DNA of 64,000 nt, taken from CAZJRQ01 sp964548535 (GTDB lineage Bacteria > Bacillota > Clostridia > Oscillospirales > Ruminococcaceae). The stretch is taken from positions 3,315 to 67,314 of the forward strand of contig CAZJRQ010000009.1 of the NCBI GenBank assembly GCA_964548535.1. The letters run 5' to 3'. The notes beneath the pieces were generated by a model. The model was given only the letters and a program-made list of their open reading frames with translations. It was not told the origin of the DNA and searched no databases. The position numbers were made by a program, and so were the translations under genes. Below, one piece after another: positions 1 through 9,203 of this stretch (its first letter is position 1; the number at the start of each line of letters is the position of its first letter).

Positions 1-47
1 CTATGCGTAACTTTTTTGTAAAAGTACAAAAAATCAGCATGAACCTA

Positions 48-76
48 TTGAATTTTTTGTGCAAATCTGATATAAT
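48..76 (+). promoter_or_regulatory. Sigma-A promoter of the chemotaxis receptor gene
   Basis: A TTGAAT -35 box (48-53), a 17-bp spacer and a TATAAT -10 box (71-76) preceded by TG (extended -10) lie 39 bases before the TTG start of the receptor gene. Confidence 0.7.
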
Positions 77-114
77 AAAGTATATATTATTTTATACGAA
101 ATTGGGGTGCTTTT

Positions 115-2268
115 TTGAAAACTATTCGTTCGAAACTTATGATAGCAATGCTATCGTTTTCATTCATAATTACTATCATTCTTAGTTTTGTTGCATATTA
201 TTATATAGACAACTCGACTAAGGACGCTCTTAAAGAAACTATACAGCCATTTGCTGCACAATATGCTGAATTTTTGGACAATATGATTTCTGAATATGAA
301 AATGACTTTATAAACATTTTAACATCAAATTCATTTGTTCAATCAAAAGATGATACTGATCGTATAGAAATCCTTACAAACAGTTTTACTACTGACAAAA
401 ATGATTTTTCATACGGTATTTATGATTTGAATGCAAAATTAACAGCAAGCAGCGGCGGCGTTTGCGCTGATGTTATAACTAACGAAAATATTGAGCAGGC
501 AATAAACCGCAAAGACATGGTTATTACTGATATTATTACTCTTGACGACTCAATATATTTCGGACTAGTTTATCCTATTAGCAATGGTGGCGAAATAAAA
601 AATGTTGCCGCTGTTACAATAAACGCTGGTCTGCTTAACAACTTTATTTCAGACATATCTTTCGGTGCAAGTGGTTATGCTTACGTTGTTAATTCAAATT
701 CACAAATTATACTTCACAACGATTCTTCAAAGGCTGTAAAAAAGCAAGACGTAAACAAACTTGCACAAAATAATGACCTTTATAAAGACGTTGCAAACTT
801 CCTTCAAAATGCTATTGAAACCGAAAATGGTTCTGGTGAATATAGATATGAAAAGTCTAATTATATTGTTGGTTATGCAAAGCTAAACCACTTTAATGGA
901 ACAATGATTATTGCATCACCTAATGATAATTATACTAGAAATACAAGCAGCGCAATTAAAAACTTTATTATGATTGGTACTGCTCTGCTTGTAATAACTG
1001 CAATTAGCTCACTGATTTTTGCTAGAAATATTTCTAAACCAATTGTTGCTACTACAAAGCGTATTCGCGAGCTTGCTCAAGGAAACCTAACCGATCCTGT
1101 TGATGTTTGGTATTCAAAGGACGAAGTTGGTATTCTTTCAAATTCACTCGAGGAAACTATTGTATGCTTGCGACAGTATATAAATCTTATAACAATAGCT
1201 CTTACTCAGATTTCTGAGGGTAACCTTACTCATCGTATGGAAGGCACTTTTAAAGGAGATTTTATAAAAATAAAAGATACATTTAATGAAATTTTCGAAT
1301 CGTTGTCTGCTACTTTTACATCTATTAATACATCAGCTGAAGAAGTTAACTCTGGTGCTATTAGAGTTTCAAATTCTGCTCAGGCACTTTCTCAAGGTTC
1401 AACCGAACAGGCTAGTGCTATTGAACAGCTTTCTGCTACTTTGAATGATGTTTCAAATCAAGTTCAGCAAAACTCAGATGACAGTAAAAATGCATATGAT
1501 ATCGTACATCTAAATGCAAAGGCAATAACAAGCTGTAATGATGATATGACAAAAATGCTTGAGGCTATGCAGCTTATTGACACTACTTCTTCTGAAATTG
1601 CTAATATAATTAAAGTTATTGATGAAATTTCGTTCCAAACAAATATTCTTGCTCTTAATGCTGCTGTTGAGGCTGCGAGAGAAGGATCTAAGGGATTTGG
1701 CGTTGTTGCTGAAGAGGTTAGACGTTTGGCATCACGTTCAGCTGAAGCTGCTAAGCAAACTGCTGCGCTTATCGAGAACTCCACAAATGCAGTAGATCGC
1801 GGCTCTAAAATTGCTGAACAGACAGCACATTCACTAAACGATATCGTTGACGGCACTGAAACTGCTCAGGGTCTTGTAAAAAACATTACAGATGCGTCAT
1901 CTGCTCAGGCTGAGGCTATTAAGCAAATCAACACTGGTGTTGACCAAATTTCAGCAGTTGTTGCAACAAATACTGCAACGGCAATCGGTTCAGCTTCTGC
2001 AAGTGAAGAGCTTTCTGAGCAATCGCTGATACTTAAAAATATGATTACAAAGTTTAAACTTTCAGAAATTAAATACGATGTTCCTAAGAAAAACAGATAT
2101 GTTTATTATGACAACAACCTATCAAATCAGATTGATGAAAAGCTTGCTTCTGTACAAAGTGATAATATGAATAAATTTGATTATCCAGATGAAGAGGATG
2201 AAGATATGACTTTACAATCTGACAGCAAGGTTAAAATTGTACTTGATGATGATGATGACAAATACTAA
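115..2268 (+). CDS. Methyl-accepting chemotaxis protein (Cache-type sensor)
   Basis: This is a transmembrane chemoreceptor of 717 residues. An N-terminal membrane segment (about residues 8-30) is followed by an extracytoplasmic Cache-like sensor domain to about residue 280, a second membrane segment (about 282-303), a HAMP region, probably a second HAMP-like stretch, and a long methyl-accepting coiled-coil hairpin. The hairpin tip, which contacts CheA/CheW, is recognisable around residue 504 (EISFQTNILALNAAVEAARE). The C-terminal tail is very acidic and ends in DDDDDKY. Start: TTG at 115, with GGGGTG seven bases upstream and a strong promoter at 48-76. The ligand cannot be told from sequence. 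No che genes are in the window, so signalling partners must lie elsewhere. The phosphofructokinase gene follows after 24 bases and may be co-transcribed. Confidence 0.93.
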   Translation: MKTIRSKLMIAMLSFSFIITIILSFVAYYYIDNSTKDALKETIQPFAAQYAEFLDNMISEYENDFINILTSNSFVQSKDDTDRIEILTNSFTTDKNDFSYGIYDLNAKLTASSGGVCADVITNENIEQAINRKDMVITDIITLDDSIYFGLVYPISNGGEIKNVAAVTINAGLLNNFISDISFGASGYAYVVNSNSQIILHNDSSKAVKKQDVNKLAQNNDLYKDVANFLQNAIETENGSGEYRYEKSNYIVGYAKLNHFNGTMIIASPNDNYTRNTSSAIKNFIMIGTALLVITAISSLIFARNISKPIVATTKRIRELAQGNLTDPVDVWYSKDEVGILSNSLEETIVCLRQYINLITIALTQISEGNLTHRMEGTFKGDFIKIKDTFNEIFESLSATFTSINTSAEEVNSGAIRVSNSAQALSQGSTEQASAIEQLSATLNDVSNQVQQNSDDSKNAYDIVHLNAKAITSCNDDMTKMLEAMQLIDTTSSEIANIIKVIDEISFQTNILALNAAVEAAREGSKGFGVVAEEVRRLASRSAEAAKQTAALIENSTNAVDRGSKIAEQTAHSLNDIVDGTETAQGLVKNITDASSAQAEAIKQINTGVDQISAVVATNTATAIGSASASEELSEQSLILKNMITKFKLSEIKYDVPKKNRYVYYDNNLSNQIDEKLASVQSDNMNKFDYPDEEDEDMTLQSDSKVKIVLDDDDDKY

Positions 2269-2292
2269 TTGGCACTGAAAGGAAATGATTTT

Positions 2293-3372
2293 ATGAAAAG
2301 AAGAATTGGAATTTTAACTAGCGGCGGAGATTGTCCAGGGCTTAACGCAACAATACGTGGTGTTGCAAAGGCTTGCTATGAGCGTTTTGGTGAAAACGTC
2401 GAAATCGTTGGAATTCAGGACGGTTATCATGGATTAATCAACAACCAGTGCCGTGAAATGCAGCAGTCAGACTTCTCAGGAATTTTGACAACTGGCGGTA
2501 CAATTTTCGGAACAAGACGTACACCTTTCAAAATGATGAAAGTTGTTGAAGAAGATCAAGTTGATAAAGTTAGCGAGATGAAGAATACTTATCAAAAGCA
2601 AAATCTTGATTGCCTATTAACTCTAGGCGGTAACGGAACTCACAAAACTGCTAATCTTCTTTCTGAAGAAGGACTAAACGTTATTGGTCTTCCAAAGACA
2701 ATTGATAATGATATTTGGGGAACTAGTGTAACTTTCGGTTTCCACAGTGCCGTAGATATTGCTACCGAAGCTATTGACAGACTCCATACAACTGCAAACT
2801 CTCACGGACGTATTCTTGTTGTTGAAATAATGGGCAACAAGGCCGGCTGGCTAACTCTTTATTCTGGAATTGCCGGCGGTGCTGATATGATTGTTATTCC
2901 TGAAATTCCTTATGACATAAATATTCTTTCTGATGCTTGTGCTAAGCGCAGTCAGTCTGGAAAAGGATTCTCTATCCTTGCAGTCGCTGAGGGTGCTTAT
3001 GATGTTGATGAGGCTAAGCTTAAGAAAAAAGAACGTGCTAGAATACGTCAAGAACAAGGTATTACTACAGCTACAAGCAGAATTGCTAAACAAATCGAGG
3101 CAAATACTGGATGTGAAACAAGAGTTTGCGTACCTGGTCATATGCTTAGAGGAGGAAGTCCATCTGCTTATGATAGAGTTTTGGCTACTAAATTTGGTGT
3201 TCACGCAGCCGAACTTATTGCACAGGATAAGTACGGATACGCAGTTGCAATGATTAAAGATGTTGTTGGTGAAAACCCACTTTCAGAGGTTGCTGGCAAA
3301 ACAAAATTTGTTCCTGCTAACGACCAGCTAGTTAAAACTGCAAAAGACCTTGGTATTTCTTTCGGTGACTAA
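2293..3372 (+). CDS. pfkA: 6-phosphofructokinase, group III type
   Basis: Glycolytic enzyme phosphorylating fructose 6-phosphate in the cytoplasm; 359 residues. The N-terminus carries the nucleotide-binding motif SGGDCPGLNA (residues 10-19); later come GGNGTHKTA and PKTIDND. In this family the residue pair at the E. coli 104/124 positions helps separate phosphoryl donors. Here Gly is present at the first (GGNGT) and Lys at the second (PKT), the combination seen in ATP-using actinobacterial group III enzymes, whereas PPi enzymes usually have Asp plus Lys. ATP is therefore the more likely donor, but PPi use cannot be excluded. The ATG at 2293 has AAAGGA upstream; the in-frame region before it (from 2269) looks untranslated. 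It directly follows the chemoreceptor gene and is closed by a terminator at 3387. Confidence 0.9.
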   Translation: MKRRIGILTSGGDCPGLNATIRGVAKACYERFGENVEIVGIQDGYHGLINNQCREMQQSDFSGILTTGGTIFGTRRTPFKMMKVVEEDQVDKVSEMKNTYQKQNLDCLLTLGGNGTHKTANLLSEEGLNVIGLPKTIDNDIWGTSVTFGFHSAVDIATEAIDRLHTTANSHGRILVVEIMGNKAGWLTLYSGIAGGADMIVIPEIPYDINILSDACAKRSQSGKGFSILAVAEGAYDVDEAKLKKKERARIRQEQGITTATSRIAKQIEANTGCETRVCVPGHMLRGGSPSAYDRVLATKFGVHAAELIAQDKYGYAVAMIKDVVGENPLSEVAGKTKFVPANDQLVKTAKDLGISFGD

Positions 3373-3386
3373 TAAATTCATAAATA

Positions 3387-3419
3387 AAAATCAGCTTGAA
3401 AATCAAGCTGATTTTTTTA
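3387..3419 (+). terminator. Rho-independent terminator after pfkA
   Basis: The inverted repeat AATCAGCTTG / CAAGCTGATT with a short A-rich loop is followed by a run of seven T, 15 bases after the pfkA stop. Confidence 0.85.
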
Positions 3420-3422
3420 TGC

Positions 3423-3457
3423 AAAAAACTCGAACAGTTTTAACACCATTCGAGTTT
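3423..3457 (-). terminator. Terminator for the L,D-transpeptidase gene
   Basis: Read on the minus strand, AAACTCGAA pairs with TTCGAGTTT around a 14-base loop and runs into a T tract. It lies just beyond the stop codon at 3471 and is arranged tail-to-tail with the pfkA terminator. Confidence 0.75.
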
Positions 3458-3470
3458 AATTTTATATTAT

Positions 3471-5324
3471 TTACTGCCAATATGCAAAAACAGGAGTTCC
3501 CATTGGAATATTCTCATAAACATATTTAGCTGCATCATATGGCATATTTATACAACCATGTGAGCCATTTGTCTTATATCTTGTTCCGCCAAAATATGGA
3601 TGCCATGTTGCATCATGAAGTCCAACACCAAAAGTAGTTATGTTATTCCAATAAGTTACTGGAGTTTCCCATGTCTCACCAGTTGACTTGATACTGCCCT
3701 TAAGAACCTTGTCCTTTTCCTTATACCAAAGCTTATAAACACCCTCAGGAGTATTTCTCTCCTTAGTAGGCAAGCCTGAAACTATATCACACTCATACTC
3801 AACCTTGCCATCTTTATAGTACCAAAGATGCTGCGAGGCAAGATCAATTTCTATATATGTATTGCCATAATCCTTATCAGCAGTTCTCCACTCACTATTA
3901 GCAACATACTCATAAGCTGAATATGGACTCTTATAATAAATAGGCTCTGTATCAGCAGACGAACCCTCTTCAATTAAGTCAACAATCAAAGCAGCAGTTT
4001 TTTCTTTATCAATCCACCAACCATAACAGCTGTCCTCAGAATCTATTGTGATTTCACCCTTTTTAGTTGTCTTGAATTTTCTAGGTTTTCCGTATGTATC
4101 ATACTCATCAGCTAACTTTTCTACATATGCCATTACCTTATCTTCATCAACAGTGTATCCCTTTGCAGCATCATCATCGTCAAAAGTAATCCACTCCATA
4201 ATCTTATCACCGCTGAGCGTTTCAGTAGTATACGAAAAATCAAAATTGATTTCTATCTGATTTAAAGCATTAAGTTTTTCAACCTCTTCCTCCAAATCAG
4301 CAGCAACAACCTTTGGCTTTTGATAACAATCAACACCAGAAATATTTATTACATAATCACCAGATTCAATCATCTCATCAACATATTTGTAAATATTATC
4401 AAACTTGTCGCTTTGAATTTTGTCACCAGTAACCTCTTTAACTACTACAAAATCATCATCTTTTTTCTGAATATAAGCATCCTTAGGCTCAGTTGTTGTA
4501 GGCGAATCGCTCAGTTTACGATTGATTTCCTCGCGCAGCTTATCTTCATTATACTCAAAAGTTGAGTCGAAATTATACTCAGTATTATTAAGCAAATTCT
4601 TAAACCAAGTATAGTGATTTTGCTGACTATAGTAAAGTGAAATAGTTTGCTGTATATTATCCTTATAATCAATTTTACTAAGCGGAATAGAAATATCATC
4701 ACCATTCATCATGATTATAGTAATCTCTTCCGGTATTGGGGATTCTTTTAAAACTATATCGTAAACTTCTTTTTGAGTTTTTCCGCTTACATCAACACCA
4801 TTTATAGTTGTATTAGCCAAAAACTTATCCTGAACATTATTAAGTCCATAAAAATAAAATCCAGTCATAGCCGCAACACAAACAAGTGCAATTGAACCAA
4901 TCACAATTGCTGCAGTCTTACCTCCTGAAGTTTTCTTTTTCTTACTATTTTTCTTAGAACCTTCATTCGAATTTTTGCTTTTAGCTGACGTTGCACTATT
5001 TTTTCTGTTTTCAGCAGTCTTTACAGCAGCAGCCGACCTTGCGCCTGCAGATTTCCTACTCGCATTTTCGTCATAATGCGGATGTTTTGGGACATTAGTA
5101 TGATCTGCAACACGTGGCTTAGAATCATCTGCAAAGGTTAATTCCTCAAAATCATTTTTAGTTTTACTAACATCACCAAACGCTGAAAAATCATCTACAG
5201 CGGATTGAGCATTCACTTTATCGTCACGATTAATATCCGTATCATCTGTCTTTTTTGCCATATTTCTTGCAATTTGTTTTGCAAGTTCTTCCTTACTAGC
5301 TTGCTTATTCAAGTCTTTATCCAT
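3471..5324 (-). CDS. L,D-transpeptidase (YkuD domain), membrane anchored
   Basis: Cell-wall enzyme of 617 residues, likely forming 3-3 peptidoglycan cross-links or related transpeptidations outside the membrane. The first ~135 residues are a polar, Lys/Ser/Asp-rich cytoplasmic region, then one membrane helix (about 138-160), then a long extracytoplasmic part resembling putative peptidoglycan-binding (PG_binding_4) regions, then the C-terminal YkuD domain. The catalytic signature SHGCINMP is intact, with the nucleophile Cys about 26 residues from the C-terminus. The length fits the Clostridia class of long YkuD proteins. Start: ATG at 5324 with an AAAGGAAGGT-type ribosome site. A promoter with TTGCAA and TATAAT boxes lies at 5376-5404. 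The gene appears monocistronic. Confidence 0.92.
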   Translation of the reverse strand: MDKDLNKQASKEELAKQIARNMAKKTDDTDINRDDKVNAQSAVDDFSAFGDVSKTKNDFEELTFADDSKPRVADHTNVPKHPHYDENASRKSAGARSAAAVKTAENRKNSATSAKSKNSNEGSKKNSKKKKTSGGKTAAIVIGSIALVCVAAMTGFYFYGLNNVQDKFLANTTINGVDVSGKTQKEVYDIVLKESPIPEEITIIMMNGDDISIPLSKIDYKDNIQQTISLYYSQQNHYTWFKNLLNNTEYNFDSTFEYNEDKLREEINRKLSDSPTTTEPKDAYIQKKDDDFVVVKEVTGDKIQSDKFDNIYKYVDEMIESGDYVINISGVDCYQKPKVVAADLEEEVEKLNALNQIEINFDFSYTTETLSGDKIMEWITFDDDDAAKGYTVDEDKVMAYVEKLADEYDTYGKPRKFKTTKKGEITIDSEDSCYGWWIDKEKTAALIVDLIEEGSSADTEPIYYKSPYSAYEYVANSEWRTADKDYGNTYIEIDLASQHLWYYKDGKVEYECDIVSGLPTKERNTPEGVYKLWYKEKDKVLKGSIKSTGETWETPVTYWNNITTFGVGLHDATWHPYFGGTRYKTNGSHGCINMPYDAAKYVYENIPMGTPVFAYWQ

Positions 5325-5375
5325 TAAGCTCGTACCTTCCTTTAAAATCTAACTAAAATCTATACTAGTAATTAT

Positions 5376-5404
5376 ATTATACACTAATTCTCAACAAATT
5401 GCAA
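5376..5404 (-). promoter_or_regulatory. Sigma-A promoter of the L,D-transpeptidase gene
   Basis: On the minus strand TTGCAA (5399-5404) and TATAAT (5376-5381) are separated by 17 bases, about 50 bases upstream of the start codon. Confidence 0.6.
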
Positions 5405-5780
5405 TTACCTTTTTCAACAAAAGATGCATTTATATAAAACAACATAGTATGCAATTTTCATATAGACTTACTGTGAAATACAAACTGTACAAATTTAAGT
5501 ACTATTATTTTCTATAATAACATACAAATATGCACGTAGCGTGAGCATTTGATAAAAATCAACTGAATCATCTTGTTTATGCTAAACAAAATTATATAAC
5601 GAAACTAAAACAAACAATGTTAAGAGCAGTTGGTTGTATTACTAATTTATACAATATATAATAAATAGTATGTCATGGATTTAGAAACAAATCTAATGTT
5701 GCATATTATTTCAACAATTTTATTCAAATTGATTTTTAAAGTTTAAATATAGTTAATATTAGAATTGTATAATAATATGA
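5405..5780. other. Intergenic region between divergent genes
   Basis: This AT-rich stretch has no open frame with a ribosome site. It holds an imperfect palindrome ATGCACG-TAG-CGTGAGCAT at 5530-5548 of unknown role and, near the right end, a TATAAT box at 5768-5773 that may serve the ABC exporter gene, although no convincing -35 box is seen. Confidence 0.4.
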
Positions 5781-5804
5781 ATCTAGAAAGAAGGAGATAT
5801 ATGA

Positions 5805-8723
5805 ATGCTTAAACTAAAGCAAATTGTAAAGAATTACCTCGTCGGCGACGAAGAGGTACAGGCACTAAAAGGTGTCGATATTGAATTTCGTGAAAACGAA
5901 TTCGTATCAATTTTAGGTCAATCTGGTTGCGGAAAGACTACACTGCTAAATATCATAGGCGGTCTAGACAGATACACCAGCGGTGACCTAATCATTAACG
6001 AAAAATCTACTAAGGAATTTAAAGACAGCGACTGGGATACTTACAGAAATCACTCAATAGGATTTGTATTTCAAAGCTACAACCTAATTCCGCATCAAAC
6101 AGTACTTTCAAACGTAGAACTTGCACTTACTCTTTCAGGTGTTTCAAAATCAGAACGCCGTCAGCGTGCAATTGATGTTCTTACTCAAGTAGGTCTTGGT
6201 GACCAGCTCAACAAAAAGCCAAACCAAATGTCTGGCGGACAGATGCAGAGAGTTGCTATTGCCCGTGCACTTATTAATGATCCAGATATTCTGCTGGCAG
6301 ACGAACCGACTGGTGCTTTGGACTCTGAAACCAGCGTTCAGATTATGGAGATTCTAAAGGATATTTCCAAGGATAAGCTCATTGTAATGGTTACACACAA
6401 CCCTGAACTTGCACAGCAGTATTCATCAAGAATTATCAGGCTTCTTGATGGTAAGGTTATTGATGACACTAACCCTTATTCTGCCAATGTTTATGAGCCA
6501 ATAAAAAAAGATGATGATGCAAAATCAAAGAAAAAGCATAAGAAAAATAAGAAAACTTCAATGTCATTCTTCACTGCTCTTTCACTTTCAACTAATAACT
6601 TGATGACTAAAAAAGCTAGAACATTCCTCACAGCTTTCGCGGGAAGTATTGGTATTATAGGAATTGCACTTATTCTCTCACTTTCTAACGGTGTTCAAAC
6701 TTACATTACTAAGGTTCAAGAGGATACGCTTTCTACATATCCACTGACAATTGACGAAACTTCGACCGATTTAACAAAGCTTATGCAAAGCATGATGGAA
6801 CCGCCAGATGATGAACTTGAACACAAACTTGATAAAGTTTACACTGGCAACAGCATGAGTGAAATGATGAACTCCATGGTTGCTGAAACTTCTCAAAACA
6901 ATCTTAAAGCTTTTAAGGACTACATTGAGAATGGTGACGGTAAAGTAATTAACGATTACGCTAGTGATATTAAGTATCTTTACAGCACGCAAATGAATGT
7001 CTATCGTGAAACTGATGATGACGATGTTTTCAAGGTAAATCCTTCTCAGGTTTACAACAAAATGGGATATAGTGATCAGATTATTGACATGCAGCAAAGC
7101 AGTATGCAGGCAATGGGCGGTTCAATGAGCAATAATGTTTGGGCTGAAATGATTGGTAATCAGGACATTCTTGATGCACAATATGATGTCATTGCTGGAA
7201 AAATGCCAGAAAACTATGACGAAATCGTAGTTGTTGTTAACAAGCATAATGAGATTGATGATTTCTCACTTTTCTCACTAGGACTTAAAGACCCTGATGT
7301 TATAACACAAATTATGAGCTCGATGGTTACTGGAGAAACTGTTGATGACCCTGACGTTGAGTTTACTTATGATGAAATTTTAGATTTAAAATACAAGCTT
7401 ATTCTAAACACTGATTACTTCAAAAAAGACGGTGACAAATGGGTTGATATGACTAATGACGATGAGTACATGAAATCTGTTATCGACAACGGAATTACTC
7501 TAAAGGTTGTTGGTATTTTAAGACCTAATGAGGGTGCATCTGCAGCTTCAATCGCTGGTACAATTGGTTATAAGCATGAGCTTATGGAAAAGCTAATCGA
7601 ACAGGTTAATGACAGTGAAATTGTTAAGCAACAGCTTGCAAATCCTGGTACTGATGTATTCACTGGTTTGAAATTCGACACTGCCAATAGTGATACAAAG
7701 ACTGACAATGCCTCTTCAGATGAAAAGTCGGAAGACAGCACAGCAGATTCAAATGCTGAAAAAACTCTAAGTCGTGATGAAATGCTTGCAGTTATGGAAT
7801 ATGACAAAATGTCTGCTGAAGAAAAAGCCGCCGTTGACAATATGTCTGATGATGAGCTTTCACAAATGTTCCAAGCTATGAAAGCTATGAACGAAACTGA
7901 GGTAGACCCAGAAAACATTCCAAGCAAGGAAGAAATGATGGCTATGCTTGATGTTGATAACATGACTGACGATGAAAAAGCAGCATTGGCTGAAATGTCT
8001 GACGAAGAACTTTACAAAATGATTCAGGCAATGCAGACAATGACTGGCGAAGATTCAAAAGATGCGGATAAAACTGAAGCAGAGCCTACACAACCGGCAA
8101 CTACTTATGATGAAAACATCAAAACACTAGGTGTGGCAAATCTTGATTCGCCAAGTTCAATAAATATTTATCCTAAAGACTTTTCTTCAAAAGAAAAGAT
8201 TACTGATGTAATTTCTGACTACAACAAAATGGTAACCGATGACAATAAAGAAGAAAATGTAATACAGTATAACGATATGGTTGGACTTATGATGTCATCA
8301 GTAACATCAATAATCAGTGCAATCAGCTATATTCTTATCGCATTCGTTGCAATTTCACTAGTTGTTTCATCAATAATGATTGGTATTATTACATACATTT
8401 CTGTACTTGAAAGAACAAAGGAAATCGGTATATTGCGTAGTATTGGTGCATCTAAGAAGGATATTTCACGAGTATTTAACGCCGAAACTGTCATTGTAGG
8501 ATTTACGGCTGGAGCTTTGGGAATTTTGATTTCTTTCTTACTTACAATTCCAATTAACAAGATTGTCGTACACTTAACCGACGTGCCTGTTAAGGCAGCA
8601 ATTCCAATTAGTGCAGCTGTAATTTTAGTTTGTATTAGTATGTTCCTAACATTCATTGCGGGCTTGATTCCTTCAAAGATTGCCGCTAAGAAAGACCCTG
8701 TTATTGCCCTTAGAACAGACTAA
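5805..8723 (+). CDS. ABC exporter, ATPase-FtsX permease fusion (MacB-like)
   Basis: A 972-residue single-chain ABC protein. Residues 1-225 form the ATPase: Walker A GQSGCGKTT, signature MSGGQMQRVAIARA, Walker B LLADEPTGALDS and the switch His in VTHNPE. A Lys-rich linker leads to a first membrane helix (about 272-290), a ~540-residue extracytoplasmic domain, and a C-terminal FtsX-type bundle of three helices with the conserved ERTKEIGILRSIGA loop. MacB-like exporters act by mechanotransmission, moving peptides or envelope components rather than importing. The outer domain contains a Met/Asp/Glu-rich 51-residue tandem duplication (codons at 7773 and 7926), unusual for the family. The ATG at 5805 has AAGGAG upstream. 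A 35-residue membrane peptide gene follows after 25 bases. The substrate is unknown. Confidence 0.9.
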   Translation: MLKLKQIVKNYLVGDEEVQALKGVDIEFRENEFVSILGQSGCGKTTLLNIIGGLDRYTSGDLIINEKSTKEFKDSDWDTYRNHSIGFVFQSYNLIPHQTVLSNVELALTLSGVSKSERRQRAIDVLTQVGLGDQLNKKPNQMSGGQMQRVAIARALINDPDILLADEPTGALDSETSVQIMEILKDISKDKLIVMVTHNPELAQQYSSRIIRLLDGKVIDDTNPYSANVYEPIKKDDDAKSKKKHKKNKKTSMSFFTALSLSTNNLMTKKARTFLTAFAGSIGIIGIALILSLSNGVQTYITKVQEDTLSTYPLTIDETSTDLTKLMQSMMEPPDDELEHKLDKVYTGNSMSEMMNSMVAETSQNNLKAFKDYIENGDGKVINDYASDIKYLYSTQMNVYRETDDDDVFKVNPSQVYNKMGYSDQIIDMQQSSMQAMGGSMSNNVWAEMIGNQDILDAQYDVIAGKMPENYDEIVVVVNKHNEIDDFSLFSLGLKDPDVITQIMSSMVTGETVDDPDVEFTYDEILDLKYKLILNTDYFKKDGDKWVDMTNDDEYMKSVIDNGITLKVVGILRPNEGASAASIAGTIGYKHELMEKLIEQVNDSEIVKQQLANPGTDVFTGLKFDTANSDTKTDNASSDEKSEDSTADSNAEKTLSRDEMLAVMEYDKMSAEEKAAVDNMSDDELSQMFQAMKAMNETEVDPENIPSKEEMMAMLDVDNMTDDEKAALAEMSDEELYKMIQAMQTMTGEDSKDADKTEAEPTQPATTYDENIKTLGVANLDSPSSINIYPKDFSSKEKITDVISDYNKMVTDDNKEENVIQYNDMVGLMMSSVTSIISAISYILIAFVAISLVVSSIMIGIITYISVLERTKEIGILRSIGASKKDISRVFNAETVIVGFTAGALGILISFLLTIPINKIVVHLTDVPVKAAIPISAAVILVCISMFLTFIAGLIPSKIAAKKDPVIALRTD
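7773..8046 (+). repeat. Internal 51-codon duplication in the ABC exporter
   Basis: Two consecutive modules start with RDEMLAVMEYDKMSAEEKAA and KEEMMAMLDVDNMTDDEKAA and continue with near-identical MSDxEL-x2-MxQAM segments. The period is 51 residues (153 bases). Both are rich in Met and acidic residues. Confidence 0.8.
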
Positions 8724-8748
8724 GTTTAAATTTGCGAGGTGAAATCCA

Positions 8749-8856
8749 ATGAAAAAAATATCACAAGAAACAAAGGATAATATCATGGGCTTTACAAGCT
8801 GCTTAATAGCCTCCTTAGCACTAATAGCTCTTATTGCTATGAGCTATGTTCACTAA
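8749..8856 (+). CDS. Small single-pass membrane peptide
   Basis: A 35-codon ORF with a ribosome site (GAGGTG, seven bases before ATG) lies 25 bases after the ABC exporter and directly before a terminator. The product starts with a charged MKKISQETKD segment and has one hydrophobic helix (about residues 13-32), ending YVH. It could be a small accessory subunit of the exporter. No family is recognised. Confidence 0.55.
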   Translation: MKKISQETKDNIMGFTSCLIASLALIALIAMSYVH

Positions 8857-8863
8857 ATAATTT

Positions 8864-8899
8864 TAGCGTCACTTCAAAATTGAAGTGACGCTTTTTTTA
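8864..8899 (+). terminator. Terminator of the ABC exporter operon
   Basis: AGCGTCACTTCA pairs with TGAAGTGACGCT and is followed by seven T. Confidence 0.85.
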
Positions 8900-8913
8900 T
8901 ATTTATACAACAA

Positions 8914-8954
8914 AAAAGTCTTATACAACCAAATTTGTGTTGTATAAGACTTTT
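8914..8954 (-). terminator. Bidirectional hairpin, likely terminator of the PadR operon
   Basis: AAAAGTCTTATACAAC and GTTGTATAAGACTTTT form a 16-bp stem with a 8-base loop. It lies 42 bases beyond the pspC-like stop. T tracts on either strand are short. Confidence 0.6.
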
Positions 8955-8995
8955 CATTCTGTACATTTTTTCGTACTATTAAAAACATCCGTTTA

Positions 8996-9181
8996 TTATT
9001 CCTCTGGCATGATTATTGCGGCCGCAAAGTAACCTACAACTCCAAGGCCTATTGAACATATTCCTACAATAACAGCACCTAGTCTAATCAAAGTAGGATC
9101 AATATCAAAATAGTTTGCAATTCCTGAGCATACACCGCATATCATTTTGTCATTTCTTGATCTTAATAATCTCTTTTTCAT
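8996..9181 (-). CDS. PspC-domain membrane protein
   Basis: A 61-residue protein with a PspC domain: RSRNDKMICGVCSGIANYF, then D-x-D-P-T-x-I-R and one strongly hydrophobic helix ending in MPEE. Family members sit in the membrane and act in envelope stress or as small regulators. The ATG at 9181 has GGGG eight bases upstream. An in-frame TTG at 9199 overlaps that ribosome site and is not the start. It is the last gene of the PadR/DUF1700/DUF4097/PspC set. Confidence 0.85.
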   Translation of the reverse strand: MKKRLLRSRNDKMICGVCSGIANYFDIDPTLIRLGAVIVGICSIGLGVVGYFAAAIIMPEE

Positions 9182-9203
9182 ATAAATATCCCCTTTCAAA
9201 AAT

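Noticed and set aside
1464..1856. Long open frame on the minus strand inside the chemoreceptor
   Set aside because: It is antisense to a strongly conserved coding region, has no ribosome site and a low-complexity Ser/Ala translation.
5530..5548. Imperfect palindrome ATGCACG-TAG-CGTGAGCAT
   Set aside because: It is isolated, not near a promoter box and not repeated elsewhere in the window. A role cannot be supported.
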